A DNA stretch of 64,000 nt from Prostheceraeus crozeri (taxonomy: Eukaryota; Platyhelminthes; Polycladida; Euryleptidae), in NCBI GenBank assembly GCA_907163375.1, contig CAJQUW010001470.1, forward strand, positions 124,001 through 188,000, in the 5' to 3' direction. Shown here piece by piece: positions 53,501-58,580 of the stretch. The notes under the pieces were generated by a model. The model was not told the origin of the DNA. It did no database searches and saw nothing but the letters and a program-made list of their open reading frames with translations. The first letter of the stretch is position 1; each line of letters starts with the position of its first letter. The translations under genes and the position numbers were made by a program.

Positions 53501-55783
53501 TTGTGGCTCAATGGTGACAACTGCTGCCGATCAGCAGGAATAAAGTTCAAATCTAATCACAAATAAAAGGGTTGCTATGGGGGAGATGCCGAAGAGACTC
53601 CTTTCAAATGCCGCAGCTCTAAGAACTGCTTGCAGGCATGCTCCTGGTATGTCGATCCCAATGCTTAAATGAAGCATGGAACAAAAAGAAAGCAGAAATA
53701 TCTTATTGCAACATAAAAGGACACACGCAAAATTTTATTCTATTTAAATAAGTGCCTTTCGAATTAGAAGTGGTATGGTGTGGCGCTTAGATCAGTAATG
53801 ATTACATTTTCAATGCGTTTAACGCATGTGAATGTCTAATATTTTCACTTAGCCTAATGACTCATCTGTTTTCTGATCCAATGATTTCTTACATGTAGAA
53901 CTACCGCACTTCAACAACAACAACAACTATTGTTGAGATTTTCTCTATATCATCGTCATTTAAAAAGTCGTCGCAACCAACACACACATTATAACCATGC
54001 AGCTCAATATTGATTTATGCACGGCCGGTTTAACATGCATACTGAATTGTCAAAAGTAGGGTCTATTCATAGATTATCCAGATTACATCATAAAGCTGTT
54101 ATAAGTAAGATTTATGGTAGGCCTACATGCATGTGAACTATCGATAATTTCTTTTATGATAAGACAAACTTTACATCTAAAATCCAACAATTCACTTACA
54201 ATTTGAAATGTGACAAACATAATGCATTGTATGAATGATATTTGGTGGCTTTAATGGCATCATTTTTCTGTAGCAGCTTATATTTGATAATTCAATTATC
54301 TCAAATTGAATCAAGGGAAATGAATCATGTTTCTGAAAAATAAAAGAAAATCGAAACCGTTTACATGTAGATTATTAGAAAAAGACAATCAGTTTCAGTA
54401 AACCGGTTTCGTAACCGATGTCAGGTTAATAGCCGAGCACTACTTTATTTCAAGTGAGTAAAAGTCTTCACTGTGTTGCCCTGAATCATTTCTGTACAAT
54501 TCAGTTAGCACGCAAAGAGAAATCATCAGTTCACAATAACTCACTGTCAACGGTCCACAGACTGCCCGTGCCTGCTTCTCCGGCATTCCACGATGTCTCA
54601 TACACATACTGTGATCGTGGGCATGTCGAAGATAGTACGAAATCGTTGGTACCATCATGCGCTGACAGAGGGTTTCATGAAGTGCAGTGTCTACATGTTC
54701 AGGCTTCCGACGCTGTCGAATCTCTGCAGAGAAGAAATCACATGTGACACTTGAAAGTGACAAAATTTAACCGTACACATTTCTCAGCAGGTCAAATATG
54801 TTTTAGTCATATGAGAGCAGCATGGGAGGAGAAGAAATTTTAATTAAATTTTTGCCAATTTTCGTTTGCCGATTTTTCTGGTTCTTTGCATAATCAACCA
54901 GATACGTAAAGGGCACCGGTCAATGCGACATTGCAGAAAAGGATGTATAAGAATTAATCACCGTGAAGTAGTTACTGTAGCCTTATTGAAAATGCAATTG
55001 ACACCTTGAAAAAGTATGACATCAGCAGCTGAATTGAATCGAGCATATTGTCGGTTATTTTGATTAGCCGACTACCGTCTACATTAGGTAAAAGTCCGGC
55101 ATCTAACTCTGATCCGGATGCAAATATGATACCAGATTTCTAACAAGTATCTTGGCAATTGATGAATTTATCAAATCTCGGCACATGTAACCACCACGAG
55201 ACATGTTAAACAAGTAATGAGCAGCGCTTCAATATCGGATGCGGCATTGGTTATACATGTACATGTAGAATGCAATCCGCCGCCCTCCACGTGTCTGCGT
55301 TAAAGCATTGCCTTCCTGGCTGATTCACGCTCTCGACAGATGGTCCGGTGGCCTTGTGGCTAGAGGGCAGGCTTCCCCGTCAACTATCTCCAACGTCGCT
55401 GGTTCGAACAATGAAGAGGACCAACAAGCCGAAATATGTCTCGTGGTGGTTGCATCTTTCCAAATTCGATAAAACAATACAAGGTATTATCAGCAAAAAT
55501 GTATGACCTCACCGTCTTCGTCTTCCTCCAAGTCCGTGTCGTAAATGTCATCCTCACTGAACTGTGTTACAAAAGTGTTACTGACACGCCTGTGGTCGTC
55601 GTCCATCGCAGTTTTACGGACTTTCACCGCTCCACTAACCACACGGCCACGTCCGAGGATGTTAGGGAAGGGTGTTCTCCGCAGCTGGCGCAGTTCCTCG
55701 GAATCCCAGAGTGCAAACTCGTCCTTGTCCTCTGTCGTGGGCTGCCGGGCTCGACGCACAAGCTCCACGAAGTTTTCTGCCCG
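17400..55783 (-). CDS. LRRC74-like: Host LRRC74-like protein: leucine-rich repeats plus EF-hand pair (11 exons found, start exon missing)
   Basis: Eleven exons on the minus strand join in perfect phase into 563 codons plus a stop. Order in the protein: an acidic N-terminal region with DIYDTDLEEDED; a block with MMVPTISYYLRHAHDHS, typical of the entry to the LRRC74 repeat domain; about eight RNI-type leucine-rich repeats (for example LKELNLSNNEFSLHGA, IQHLDLSWNQIRLKGA and LEDLNISNNRI); a linker with FIISDIPVNEKF; and two calcium-binding EF loops, DKDQSMSLTRDE and DKDGDGEVDLSE. A Lys-rich tail follows. RNI-type LRR proteins are curved protein-interaction scaffolds; the EF pair suggests calcium control. 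The partner and pathway are unknown. Introns range from under 100 bp to 12.2 kb and are filled with transposons. Two introns use GC instead of GT. The first coding exon with the ATG was not found. Alternatives are other LRR families, but the N-terminal block favours LRRC74. Confidence 0.87.
17779..17991 (-). other. Unassigned 70-codon open frame in intron
   Basis: A minus-strand frame, MALVPNFVSGKRPSALSDIN, inside the last intron of the LRRC74-like gene. I see no family likeness, no splice-site support and no conserved motif. It is probably chance, and is mentioned because it is the only sizeable frame between the last exon and the MITE copy at 18043. Confidence 0.15.
18043..18882. mobile_element. 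hAT-type MITE, copy 2, with 8-bp TSD
   Basis: Starts CATAGAGTAGGGATATATAG and ends ATACTTACTCTATG, giving terminal inverted repeats of roughly 30 bp with mismatches (CATAGAGTA / TACTCTATG at the tips). Both sides carry the identical 8-bp word GTTAAACT (18035-18042 and 18883-18890), the target-site duplication length of hAT elements. About 840 bp, non-coding, inside the last intron of the host gene. Confidence 0.88.
19170..19860. repeat. Partial, diverged copy of the hAT-type MITE
   Basis: Internal blocks follow the order of copies 2 and 3: AAAGATTCAGTTTTATATGG, TGGAGATTAGGTTCC, GATTATCAAGGATATTTCAT, GATTTGGTGATTCACTAAAT and AGTTAATTTTGATCATTGTC. Neither terminal repeat is recognisable and several blocks are shifted, so it is older or rearranged. 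It lies less than 300 bp from copy 2. Confidence 0.6.
19881..20100 (+). mobile_element. tRNA-derived SINE
   Basis: The head carries an A-box-like GTGGCACAGTGGTTAAGTGC and, about 35 bases later, a B-box-like GGTCGAGCCCC, the layout of an RNA polymerase III internal promoter. The body (GTCAGCAGGAAGGGCATCCG and onward) is unlike any tRNA, so this is a SINE and not a tRNA gene. No clean tail or TSD was found. Confidence 0.7.
20501..20742 (-). CDS. LRRC74-like: LRRC74-like gene, EF-hand exon
   Basis: A 242-bp exon between CATCGGCAG and the donor GTAAGA. It carries the first EF loop DKDQSMSLTRDE and most of the second, DKDGDGEVDL, with a helix LSESQLNELINML between them. The final AG joins the T of the next exon to make Ser; the loop's twelfth residue, Glu, is then supplied by the next exon. 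Confidence 0.9.
22161..22271 (-). CDS. LRRC74-like: LRRC74-like gene, linker exon after the repeats
   Basis: A 111-bp phase-0 exon between ATTTTTTAG and the donor GTAAGT. It encodes DIPVNEKFVGLVGDVKQRKP, then NFVTRYGYVTKGKDAMK. The IPVN-EF block directly follows the last repeat, as in LRRC74 proteins. The upstream intron is 10.2 kb and holds the nested transposon cluster. Confidence 0.85.
22643..22760 (+). mobile_element. Degenerate tRNA-derived SINE
   Basis: A GCGCTGTGGCCTTGTGGTAC A-box-like head is followed by a worn B box (GGTCAAACTTCAATC). The head shares GTGGCCTTGTGG with the candidate at 55345, suggesting one SINE family. Boundaries are approximate. Confidence 0.5.
23501..24000. repeat. 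Left terminal inverted repeat of the long-TIR transposon
   Basis: Runs from CCACACCCGTCGGC to ATTTAACGATCAAAA. It contains AT-rich blocks such as AAATATTTTTGAAAAAAAATC that have exact or near-exact complements in the right arm. Short indels separate the arms, so they have aged since insertion. Confidence 0.88.
24274..25659 (-). mobile_element. hAT transposon remnant with 8-bp TSD
   Basis: The tips CAGGGGTTCTCAAC and GTTGAGAACTCCTG form the classic hAT terminal inverted repeat, with GCGGGCCAC blocks just inside. The flanking 8-bp word ATCTACAT is identical on both sides (24266-24273 and 25660-25667). The minus strand carries the C-terminal part of a hAT transposase. At 1386 bp it is an internally shortened copy. 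It inserted in the left half of the long-TIR transposon. Confidence 0.93.
24893..25488 (-). pseudogene. hAT transposase, C-terminal part
   Basis: The minus strand encodes IAEVQIDFDNRFQDFNDL, then GGLRLLAMFGSTYHCESSFS and TLNYIKTNIDHA. The FGSTYxCESxFSxLNxIK signature is that of the hAT dimerisation domain in GTF2IRD2/EPM2AIP1-like transposases. A frameshift near 25010 separates it from the family's last block, LTNANVQNMMRLALTGLKP, which is still visible down to about 24893. The RNase-H-fold N-terminal portion is missing. Confidence 0.88.
25807..25914. repeat. Two adjacent perfect hairpins
   Basis: The first, 25807-25836, has 13-bp arms TCATTGCCGCTGA / TCAGCGGCAATGA around a 4-base loop. The second, 25862-25914, has 14-bp arms GTCAATGGCAAATT / AATTTGCCATTGAC with an inner GGCCGC/GCGGCC stem. 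Both arms start with a GTCA(A)T(G)GC-like word. They lie inside the long-TIR transposon, between the hAT copy and the transposase frames. Confidence 0.85.
26423..27627 (+). pseudogene. DDE transposase-like protein, zinc-finger and first catalytic region
   Basis: Two overlapping plus-strand frames. The first (26423-26842) has paired-Cys fingers: YRVCLICMEKGDC, AAICSNCRSNLL and FCECLICQIA. After a frameshift near 26770-26800, the second (26752-27627) continues with VICVQCKSPVGRGITHKC, LSNLQLSLGASNSAMIHKV and LKLGLDGGGGYFKICMSI, then IIILAIAPDIKESY. I recall this combination in uncharacterised multi-copy proteins of cnidarians and insects. The Asp of LDGGGG is the likely first catalytic residue. 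The architecture recalls DDE transposases with a large insertion before the last Glu. Superfamily unassigned. Confidence 0.6.
27605..27866 (+). pseudogene. DDE transposase-like protein, second catalytic region (cut by a piggyBac insertion)
   Basis: After a frameshift near 27605-27615 the protein resumes with DLLKVANLDFKYTYAVDLKL and ANIVAGIQAHGSSYPCASC. The Asp of AVDLKLAN is the likely second acidic residue, and the C-x2-C that follows may bind zinc. Coding stops where the piggyBac remnant entered at TTAA; the codons NPSL just before it continue as INGEDHEM after it. Confidence 0.6.
27867..29435 (-). mobile_element. piggyBac-type remnant with TTAA target-site duplication
   Basis: The insert is bounded by TTAA at 27863-27866 and 29436-29439, starts CCTTC and ends GTGAGG (CC tips in inverted orientation). 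Excising it with one TTAA restores the host transposon's frame exactly (N-P-S-L-I-N-G-E-D). On the minus strand, about 28546-28790, it encodes RNPTVSKQYTVSNGGVDLMD, matching the piggyBac C-terminal YNxxMGGVDLMDQ signature, preceded by KWSYISVVHTMSTVHMS. The rest is AT-rich and partly homopolymeric. It is a dead, shortened copy. Confidence 0.85.
29436..30050 (+). pseudogene. DDE transposase-like protein, C-terminal region with catalytic Glu
   Basis: Continues the interrupted protein with LINGEDHEMIISLLAPPELH, then GEFTGNMCRLLLMKTDML, VTTSVHIVTKHLIQFCK and GPYSEQASESVHSDFSAMY, ending VRYNGRHL before TAA. The Glu of SEQASESVH is the likely third catalytic residue. Its helix context resembles the final glutamate region of RAG1/Transib-type enzymes, but homology is not established. 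This segment is open throughout. Confidence 0.6.
30251..30751. repeat. Right terminal inverted repeat of the long-TIR transposon
   Basis: Reverse complement of 23501-24000, from TTTTGATCGTTAAATTTCTC to GCCGACGGGTGTGG. Just outside it GTGGTCGCTAACTAGC repeats a word (AGTGGTCGCTAAGGGC) found within the arm. Confidence 0.88.
30961..32496. other. Intronic stretch without recognised features
   Basis: Between the nested transposons and the last LRR exon. Frames are short. A segment near 31335-31430 contains several partly complementary CTTGGGTTT / CCAAGG words but no definable element. Confidence 0.5.
32497..32592 (-). CDS. LRRC74-like: LRRC74-like gene, last LRR exon
   Basis: A 96-bp phase-0 exon between CTTTGTTTCAG and the donor GTAGGT. 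It encodes ISSNPINTEGAVTMMEVL and EDLGLDEFIIS, closing the repeat domain. A possible alternative is read-through of the weak-looking GTAGGT donor, but that reaches a stop about 13 codons later. Confidence 0.83.
33020..33520. repeat. Half copy of the 936-bp palindromic repeat family, copy A
   Basis: Contains TTACTAGAAGTGAAAACTTA, ATGGCACATGCTGGACC, AGATAGGAAAAATAGTCGTG and GATTCGAAGAATTCCGATC in the same order as the palindrome at 38493. It ends in sequence sharing CAGTCTAATTCTGTG. Only one arm is present, and the inner part is diverged. Confidence 0.7.
34129..35543. repeat. Long palindromic (fold-back) element, 747 bp before insertion
   Basis: The left arm GAGCACTGACACTTTCTTCC is the reverse complement of GGAAGAAAGTGTCAGTGCTC ending at 35543, and the match continues inward for about 370 bp per arm with few differences. 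It closes in an inner hairpin (35112-35229) around TACTCATTTTGTAGA. A hAT-type MITE sits in the left arm near the centre. Subtracting it and one TSD leaves 747 bp whose centre, 35170, matches both the outer and inner symmetry. It is located in the intron between the LRR exons at 35725 and 32497. Confidence 0.9.
34452..35111. mobile_element. hAT-type MITE, copy 3, with 8-bp TSD, inside the palindrome
   Basis: Starts CATAGAGTAGGGATATATGG and ends CATACTTACTCTATG. The flanking word GATTCAGT is identical on both sides (34444-34451 and 35112-35119). 660 bp, shorter than copy 2 through an internal deletion around 34800-34830. Non-coding. Confidence 0.92.
35725..35919 (-). CDS. LRRC74-like: LRRC74-like gene, two-repeat LRR exon
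   Basis: A 195-bp phase-0 exon between GTTGCTTACAG and the donor GTGAGT. It encodes KNRTITRLNISMNGFSVSG, then VLEDLNISNNRIPEAI and NNTLKRLN. The last repeat is completed by ISSNPINTEGA in the next exon. Confidence 0.9.
36370..36930. repeat. Half copy of the 936-bp palindromic repeat family, copy B
   Basis: Contains TTTACTAGAAATGCATACTG, GATGGCACATGCAGG, GATAGGAAAAATAGTCGTTC, CAAAATGCTCCGATCGCG and AACAGTCACTGAAACTTCTC. It then has GTTCCAATGCTTCCAGTC and GAGACGACCGCGTCTAATAC. It represents one arm plus the centre of the palindrome at 38493. Confidence 0.72.
37860..38070 (-). other. Unassigned Cys-containing open frame in intron
   Basis: A minus-strand frame encodes FLQGSRPKRRLSRSDVHSAA, then KNRCVCRVLPGSYSCQTGSK. 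Base composition is more coding-like than the AT-rich surroundings, and a possible acceptor (TAATTTAG) and donor (GTGAAA) exist. It is not needed by the LRRC74-like transcript, whose flanking exons already join in phase. It might be an exon fragment of something else or chance. Confidence 0.25.
38493..39428. repeat. 936-bp near-perfect palindrome (fold-back element)
   Basis: Starts ATCACTTTGCTAGAAGTGCA and ends with its complement CACTTCTAGCAAAGTGAT. Matching blocks run all the way in to CAGCAGATTGTGCCATTTCA (about 38900) and TGAAATGGCACAATCTGCTG (about 39000-39020). Both symmetry pairs centre on 38960. Arms are roughly 435 bp around a short loop containing TTCCGTTTGACAAGAAGGGA. Half copies lie at 33020 and 36370 in neighbouring introns. 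No protein coding is convincing. Sequence next to the right end (CATTACATGTTCCAATTC, GAGACGACCTGTCTAATTC) is shared with copy B. Confidence 0.9.
39686..39771 (-). CDS. LRRC74-like: LRRC74-like gene, LRR exon with second GC donor
   Basis: An 86-bp exon, only 67 bp beyond the previous one. Acceptor TTTATTTCAG. It encodes TNSTIQHLDLSWNQIRLKGA then DAIGEMLE. It ends GAG and the intron begins GCAAGA, a second GC-AG intron, leading in phase 0 into KNRTITRLNIS. Confidence 0.87.
39839..39920 (-). CDS. LRRC74-like: LRRC74-like gene, LRR exon (ALKELNLSNNEFS)
   Basis: An 82-bp exon between TTTTATTGCAG and the donor GTAACG. It encodes NCIALKELNLSNNEFSLHGA then ICLADVL. It ends with the first base of a Ser codon that the next exon completes. 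Confidence 0.87.
41037..41180 (-). CDS. LRRC74-like: LRRC74-like gene, LRR exon with GC donor
   Basis: A 144-bp phase-0 exon after the acceptor TTACTTTCAG, encoding NLSCNSLGSKGARQLRTVL and LTKLDISANLFKDSDADVIA. It ends AAG and the intron begins GCAAGT, the consensus of GC-AG introns. No GT alternative keeps both the phase and the repeat pattern as well. Confidence 0.87.
41297..41940 (+). pseudogene. 3' fragment of a jockey/CR1-like LINE
   Basis: Plus-strand frames encode WSAHVDKTVATASRRLYATR and LVYFSLIRSTMEYCAPLFA, then, after a frameshift near 41545, TKRLNRVQRHFDILC and RLNSFFL-like tail residues (RRSNSFFLYACSLYNDHVK). This is the C-terminal thumb and tail region after the RT. The 3' end is a TTATTATTATTATTATT tract, as in the LINE at 13552. 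It sits in the intron just upstream of the GC-donor exon at 41037. Confidence 0.8.
42185..42295 (-). CDS. LRRC74-like: LRRC74-like gene, LRR exon (TSIDFTGNAIG)
   Basis: A 111-bp phase-0 exon between TTATTTTCCAG and the donor GTAAGT. It encodes LNPAMTSIDFTGNAIGDSD and ENPILSDV. It joins to the preceding exon across a 12.2-kb intron and makes a normal repeat register (CGPLT then LNPAMTSIDF), so no exon appears to be missing in between. Confidence 0.88.
42704..43876 (-). mobile_element. PIF/Harbinger-type remnant
   Basis: The tips GGGTCTTGCTGAGTTGA and AACTCAGCAAGACC are inverted repeats of about 16 bp with mismatches. On the minus strand, 43193-43444 encodes EEEFRFRYRLTKSSTILLYE and VSNMLKLLTALRFYA, the N-terminal signature of HARBI1-like transposases (FRxRYRLsk and LLxaLRFYATG). 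The catalytic domain is missing, and a second short frame (43018-43215) is uninterpretable. A related word, GGGTCTTGCAGATGTTC with GTTCTTGCTGGACATGTG, repeats near 43405. Target-site duplication not fixed. Confidence 0.7.
44389..45930 (-). pseudogene. pogo/Tigger-type transposase, broken
   Basis: On the minus strand, from 45930 downward: a psq-type HTH (ETAVYIANELEVGKTKIQSI), a CENP-B-type HTH (NLSGRKGWLESWQKRHDVR), the first DDE block (SDIFDVDETGLYYRM), the later block FVPPNTTSRLQPCDAGV followed by LHYRR, and the C-terminal LDGITWFRVSWLRFQSEAIT. This is the full order of pogo/Tigger transposases of the Tc1/mariner superfamily. At least three frame breaks (around 45540-45570, 45120-45370 and 44925) make it inactive. 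The acidic stretch FDDDNDDDDG near the end is a normal variable tail. TIRs were not found. Confidence 0.88.
45983..46035. repeat. Short tandem repeat, about 22-bp unit
   Basis: Two and a half copies of TGAGGTAATGTCTATCAACG follow each other with small changes, just upstream of the pogo remnant. This may be subterminal DNA of that element, where transposase-binding repeats are common. Confidence 0.6.
46200..48840. other. Intronic stretch without recognised features
   Basis: AT-rich intron of the LRRC74-like gene. A minus-strand frame at 47215-47547 is hydrophobic only because of AT richness. A frame at 48409-48618 has no family likeness. No repeat boundaries seen. Confidence 0.5.
48846..49136 (+). 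pseudogene. Short LINE 3' fragment
   Basis: The plus strand encodes LEKLQRLAHKVICDMSCKC, RRLKAARKLFENCLLHSHR and CATTRRLNSFLVY before a TAG. The order (LexvQrrAxrii, then a C-terminal tail ending with RRxNSFLxY) matches the end of the jockey/CR1-like LINE ORF2 at 13552 and 41297. No tail tract remains. Confidence 0.65.
49140..52220. other. Intronic stretch without recognised features
   Basis: Frames at 49267-49590 and 51639-51923 (both minus) are moderately long but show no family signature or splice-site support. The rest is AT-rich. GATT tandem words occur near 52175-52190. Confidence 0.45.
52223..52438. mobile_element. 216-bp near-perfect hairpin MITE
   Basis: Starts CAGTATACTATATTGCTTCC and ends GGAAGCAATATAGTATACTG. 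The arms, about 100 bp each, are almost identical through AGCTCACCTTGGTCACTGCC and meet at a loop with AGACTTCTTG. Few mismatches mean a recent origin. GATT repeats lie close on both sides, so a target duplication could not be read. Confidence 0.9.
52638..52837. mobile_element. 200-bp MITE, CTAGAATGGAAATTG family, copy 1
   Basis: Starts CTAGAATGGAAATTGAC and ends GCGCAATTTCCATTCTAG, giving 14-15-bp terminal inverted repeats. Subterminal TCCGGGGGAACTAAGTTGG is shared, in reverse, with the right end of the larger copy at 58549-60920. Confidence 0.8.
52880..54540. other. Intronic stretch without recognised features
   Basis: No coding pattern or repeat boundary is recognised. A short CAA trinucleotide run lies near 53911-53926. 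This is the 5' part of the 12.2-kb intron. Confidence 0.5.
54545..54723 (-). CDS. LRRC74-like: LRRC74-like gene, exon with the MVPxSYYLRH block
   Basis: A 179-bp exon between CTTCTCTGCAG and the donor GTGAGT. Its first two bases complete the Glu codon begun in the previous exon. It encodes IRQRRKPEHVDTALHETL, then MMVPTISYYLRHAHD and MRHRGMPEKQARAVCGPL, matching the conserved cap before the repeats in LRRC74 proteins. Ends in phase 0. Confidence 0.87.
55345..55420 (+). mobile_element. tRNA-derived SINE head in the first intron found
   Basis: A GGTGGCCTTGTGGCTAGAGG A box and a CTGGTTCGAACAA B box, 45 bases apart, form a polymerase III promoter. The intervening sequence does not fold as a tRNA. 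It shares its A box with the copy at 22643. It lies just downstream of the donor of exon 55513-55783, on the opposite strand to the gene. Confidence 0.6.
55513..55783 (-). CDS. LRRC74-like: LRRC74-like gene, first exon found (acidic N-terminal region)
   Basis: The acceptor CTTTTCTCTCAG precedes RAENFVELVRRARQP. The exon runs 271 bp in phase 0 and ends with one base of a split Glu codon before the donor GTGAGG. It is GC-richer than its surroundings and highly charged: WDSEELRQLRRTPFPNI, then DIYDTDLEEDED. Because it starts at an acceptor, at least one more exon lies upstream. Confidence 0.8.
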
Positions 55784-57360
55784 CTGAGAGAAAAGAGGAA
55801 AAAACGGAAATTGTCAATCTCAAGACATCCGATGAAGAAAGGATATTGATGGCACGTGATTGGACAAAATACGTAAATGAACGCTTTCTGTCCCTTTCCT
55901 CGTGAAATCCTCTTGCTTCCTCCTCTCATATTCATTTCCTTTCCTCAGATGGAATATTTATTTTCTTTCTCCTTTTATTCTTACAAAGTAATTTTATTGC
56001 ACAGAATTGGCGCATGTATGAACGGATGCCCTATTTGCAGATATTGGAATCCACATCCGCACGTGTTAGGATGTTTTGAATTTATGGTGTAAATTGACTG
56101 TAAAGGCTTGCGTGATTTAGGACTGGATTGAACAAGAAAACCTCACAGGATGTTAAAAGGCATAAATAATTGAGCCATTATAAATTTCAGAAAAACAAAT
56201 TCTGTAGAATTATCCATCCCTCGGTTTCGAAAAGAAATTCATTATGACGATTAAAACATGAGCTGAAGACTGGCATTCGGACTCAAGAACATGAACGCGG
56301 TGAGAATGAGCCGAGTATTTCACTACATGATTGGAACCGGCCGACTGCCCGGCCGGCCTGTTTTTCTAGCTAGGCTTACATGTATAGCGACCATTGACGA
56401 CATTCATTCCATGATTTAATTGTCTAGTCAATTAAAAGAATTTCAACATTGTAAGAGCATGAAAGTATAACAATTTATGTAGCAGCTATTAGTTTATGTT
56501 GTCAGAGCAACTGTTGCATCTCAAGAGGAAAATCTGCAAATTTTTTCTTGTTTTTCAGTTTTTGTTGCTTTTTCCGTATTTTCTAGCGTATCTGAACTTT
56601 GTAAGATTTGTGAATTTTTTATAATCTATCTAGCGCAAAATTCATCCATAGCGAAAATAAGTTATCACGCGCATTTCTGCTCAATTTTTTCCATAACTTT
56701 ACATACTGTCAAAGTGCGCATAATTGCAAATTTATCTGATTGGAGATCAACTTGGATAGAAATTGACAAAAATCAGTACCTGTGCATAACTCTTGCTTAT
56801 CCGGAGTACCGACAGACCTTCCGTACACGTGCTATATAGAAGTCTAGACGCCGGCTCGAATAACGGAATTATGACGCCGGCTCGGGAAAACGCCGGAAAA
56901 CTTGGAGTCTCTAAAGTTAGGTGGAAACATCATGTATCCCCGGGAATCGAAGACGTGGCGGTTCCGGTCTTTTGACGCACATTCAAAGGTTTTGAACGAC
57001 GATAATCCTGTGGATCTACAGAGTCTTTCACAAAGAATTGAAATAGATAAACGTAAATTACGTATAGAAAGTCGTTTCCAAATTCAACAAACTTTAAGTG
57101 TTTAGAAAGTTCATGTTTTGAAATTCCTCCTGTGAAAATTTCATGACTATAAATATAGCAGTCGACAGACAAATAATGATTCAATCTTCTGCAATTTATT
57201 TAGAATTCAATTCTCATTTTCATCGCCAACCAGAAAGCGCGACTCATCGCTCTCCAGCATGCATAACTGACAGATGAGAGCAATGCTGTGTAATCGAAAG
57301 ACATCGAATTCATTCATTTCATTTGTTTCCTGTCTCTCAGTAACATACTGAGGCTTTGAG
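55784..57360. other. Stretch upstream of the first exon found; no start exon seen
   Basis: The ATG exon of the LRRC74-like gene should lie here or beyond but was not recognised. The word GACGCCGGCTCG occurs twice near 56847 and 56873, in a GC-richer island. Otherwise no feature. Confidence 0.45.
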
Positions 57361-57367
57361 TCAGGCA

Positions 57368-57754
57368 TGCTGAGTCAAGCTGAGGCTTTGATCCGAAGTG
57401 GCCGGCCAATTGCCACTGTGTCGCAATAATTTATAGTCCCTAAAAGTACTATTTACTTTTGGTTGCAAAGAGGCTGTCAGGGCAACTCAATTGCATAAGA
57501 GACAGGCAGGAATACGAACCTAAGACTGGCCGGCAAGGTCTCCTGACTTGAATCAAATTGAGCATGTCTGGTCTATCTTGAAACGGCGAGTTCGTCGACG
57601 AATTTGTCCTGGCAATGATTTGAATCGGTTGGAATCTTTAGTGAGGCAGGAGTGGAATCAGATTCATCAACAGATGATCAGAAATTTGATCGGCAGTATG
57701 CCTAATCGCATCCGAAAGGTCATAGAGCTTAGAGGAGATGAATCTGGCTATTAG
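57368..57754 (+). pseudogene. Tc1-type transposase deletion derivative
   Basis: The plus strand first encodes an HTH start, MLSQAEALIRSGRPIATVSQ, then FIVPKSTIYFWLQRG after a stop. It then jumps near 57525 to the C-terminal WPARSPDLNQIEHVWSILKR and continues to RNLIGSMPNRIRKVIELRG before TAG at 57752-57754. SPDLNxIExxWxxLKR is the Tc1 block with the catalytic Glu. The middle with the first two Asp residues is deleted, so it is a non-autonomous relic. Confidence 0.82.
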
Positions 57755-57950
57755 GGAACGCACCCATCAGTCCTTTTAAGGACTAGGCCCGTACTGGGCC
57801 AACATATAACATATATTTAAAATATATATTTAAAAATATTTAATATGATATACATGTAGGAAACAAACATTACTCGATGGATGATTAAAATATATGCAGA
57901 AAGACTCTATTCAAAAGGCGGGCAACAATGATATAGCTTTTTTCTTGAGA

Positions 57951-58050
57951 GAGGAAATATCAACTTTTCCTCCCCCAGCTATGTTGTACAGCCCGAGCGC
58001 ATCGAGGGATGGACAGATAGTTAAGGGAGGAAACGTTGATTTCCTCTCGA
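57951..58050. repeat. Imperfect hairpin with GAGAGGAAAT arms
   Basis: GAGAGGAAATATCAAC and CCTCCC on the left pair with GGGAGG and GTTGATTTCCTCTC on the right, around about 45 bases. It appears to be part of a diverged element, together with the GGCGGGCAACAATGATATAG words nearby, which recur near 61150 in altered form. Confidence 0.6.
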
Positions 58051-58117
58051 AAGAATGTAGCTTTTCATTTTGTGATTTATAATGTCTATTGTGCGTAATT
58101 TAGCTATGGTACAATAT

Positions 58118-58440
58118 GGAAAAAAGAAAGCAACAATGTATCCCGTCATCATCATATCTGTATCTATGCATGTGAAAGATATTTTTGAAATTTCAATCAG
58201 CATATATCTGCTTGTGTATTCATATCATTGCTGCCCGCTTTTTTCCATAGAAGTAGATAATAGTACTTTCTATGGTATTGTTAATTTCTATGCTTTTTTC
58301 CTACATTGCTGCCCAGTTCATTTCAATTACGCAGGATATTATTAACATAGCTTTTTTTGGGCAACAATTTAGGACATTTTCAAGCGCTACAATGTCCTAC
58401 ATTGTTGCCCTTAAAAATCCATGTTGATGTTATATTGTTC
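58118..58440. repeat. Interspersed repeat, 'CCTACATTGCTGCCC' family, copy 2
   Basis: Shares with 10577-10810 the blocks GCAACAATGTATCCCG, TATCTATGCATGTGAAAGAT, TTTTTTCCTACATTGCTGCC and AATGTCCTACATTGTTGCCC in the same order and strand. It also contains TTCTATGGTATTGTTAATTT, which recurs at 60925. Confidence 0.65.
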
Positions 58441-58580
58441 ATTATGAAATTTATGGTGACACCAGGAAATCCATGAATGAGCTAATCCAGGGACTTTATC
58501 GATATCTTGGTAGTCTCTGGCTAATCCATAGAAGTGGATAATAGTACACTAGAATGGAAGTTTGATATCTTGCCTATATA

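Noticed and set aside
54440-54763. Reading the minus-strand frame as a single 107-residue protein
   Set aside because: Its middle is exactly an LRRC74-type exon bounded by consensus splice sites and matching phase; the outer residues are intron.
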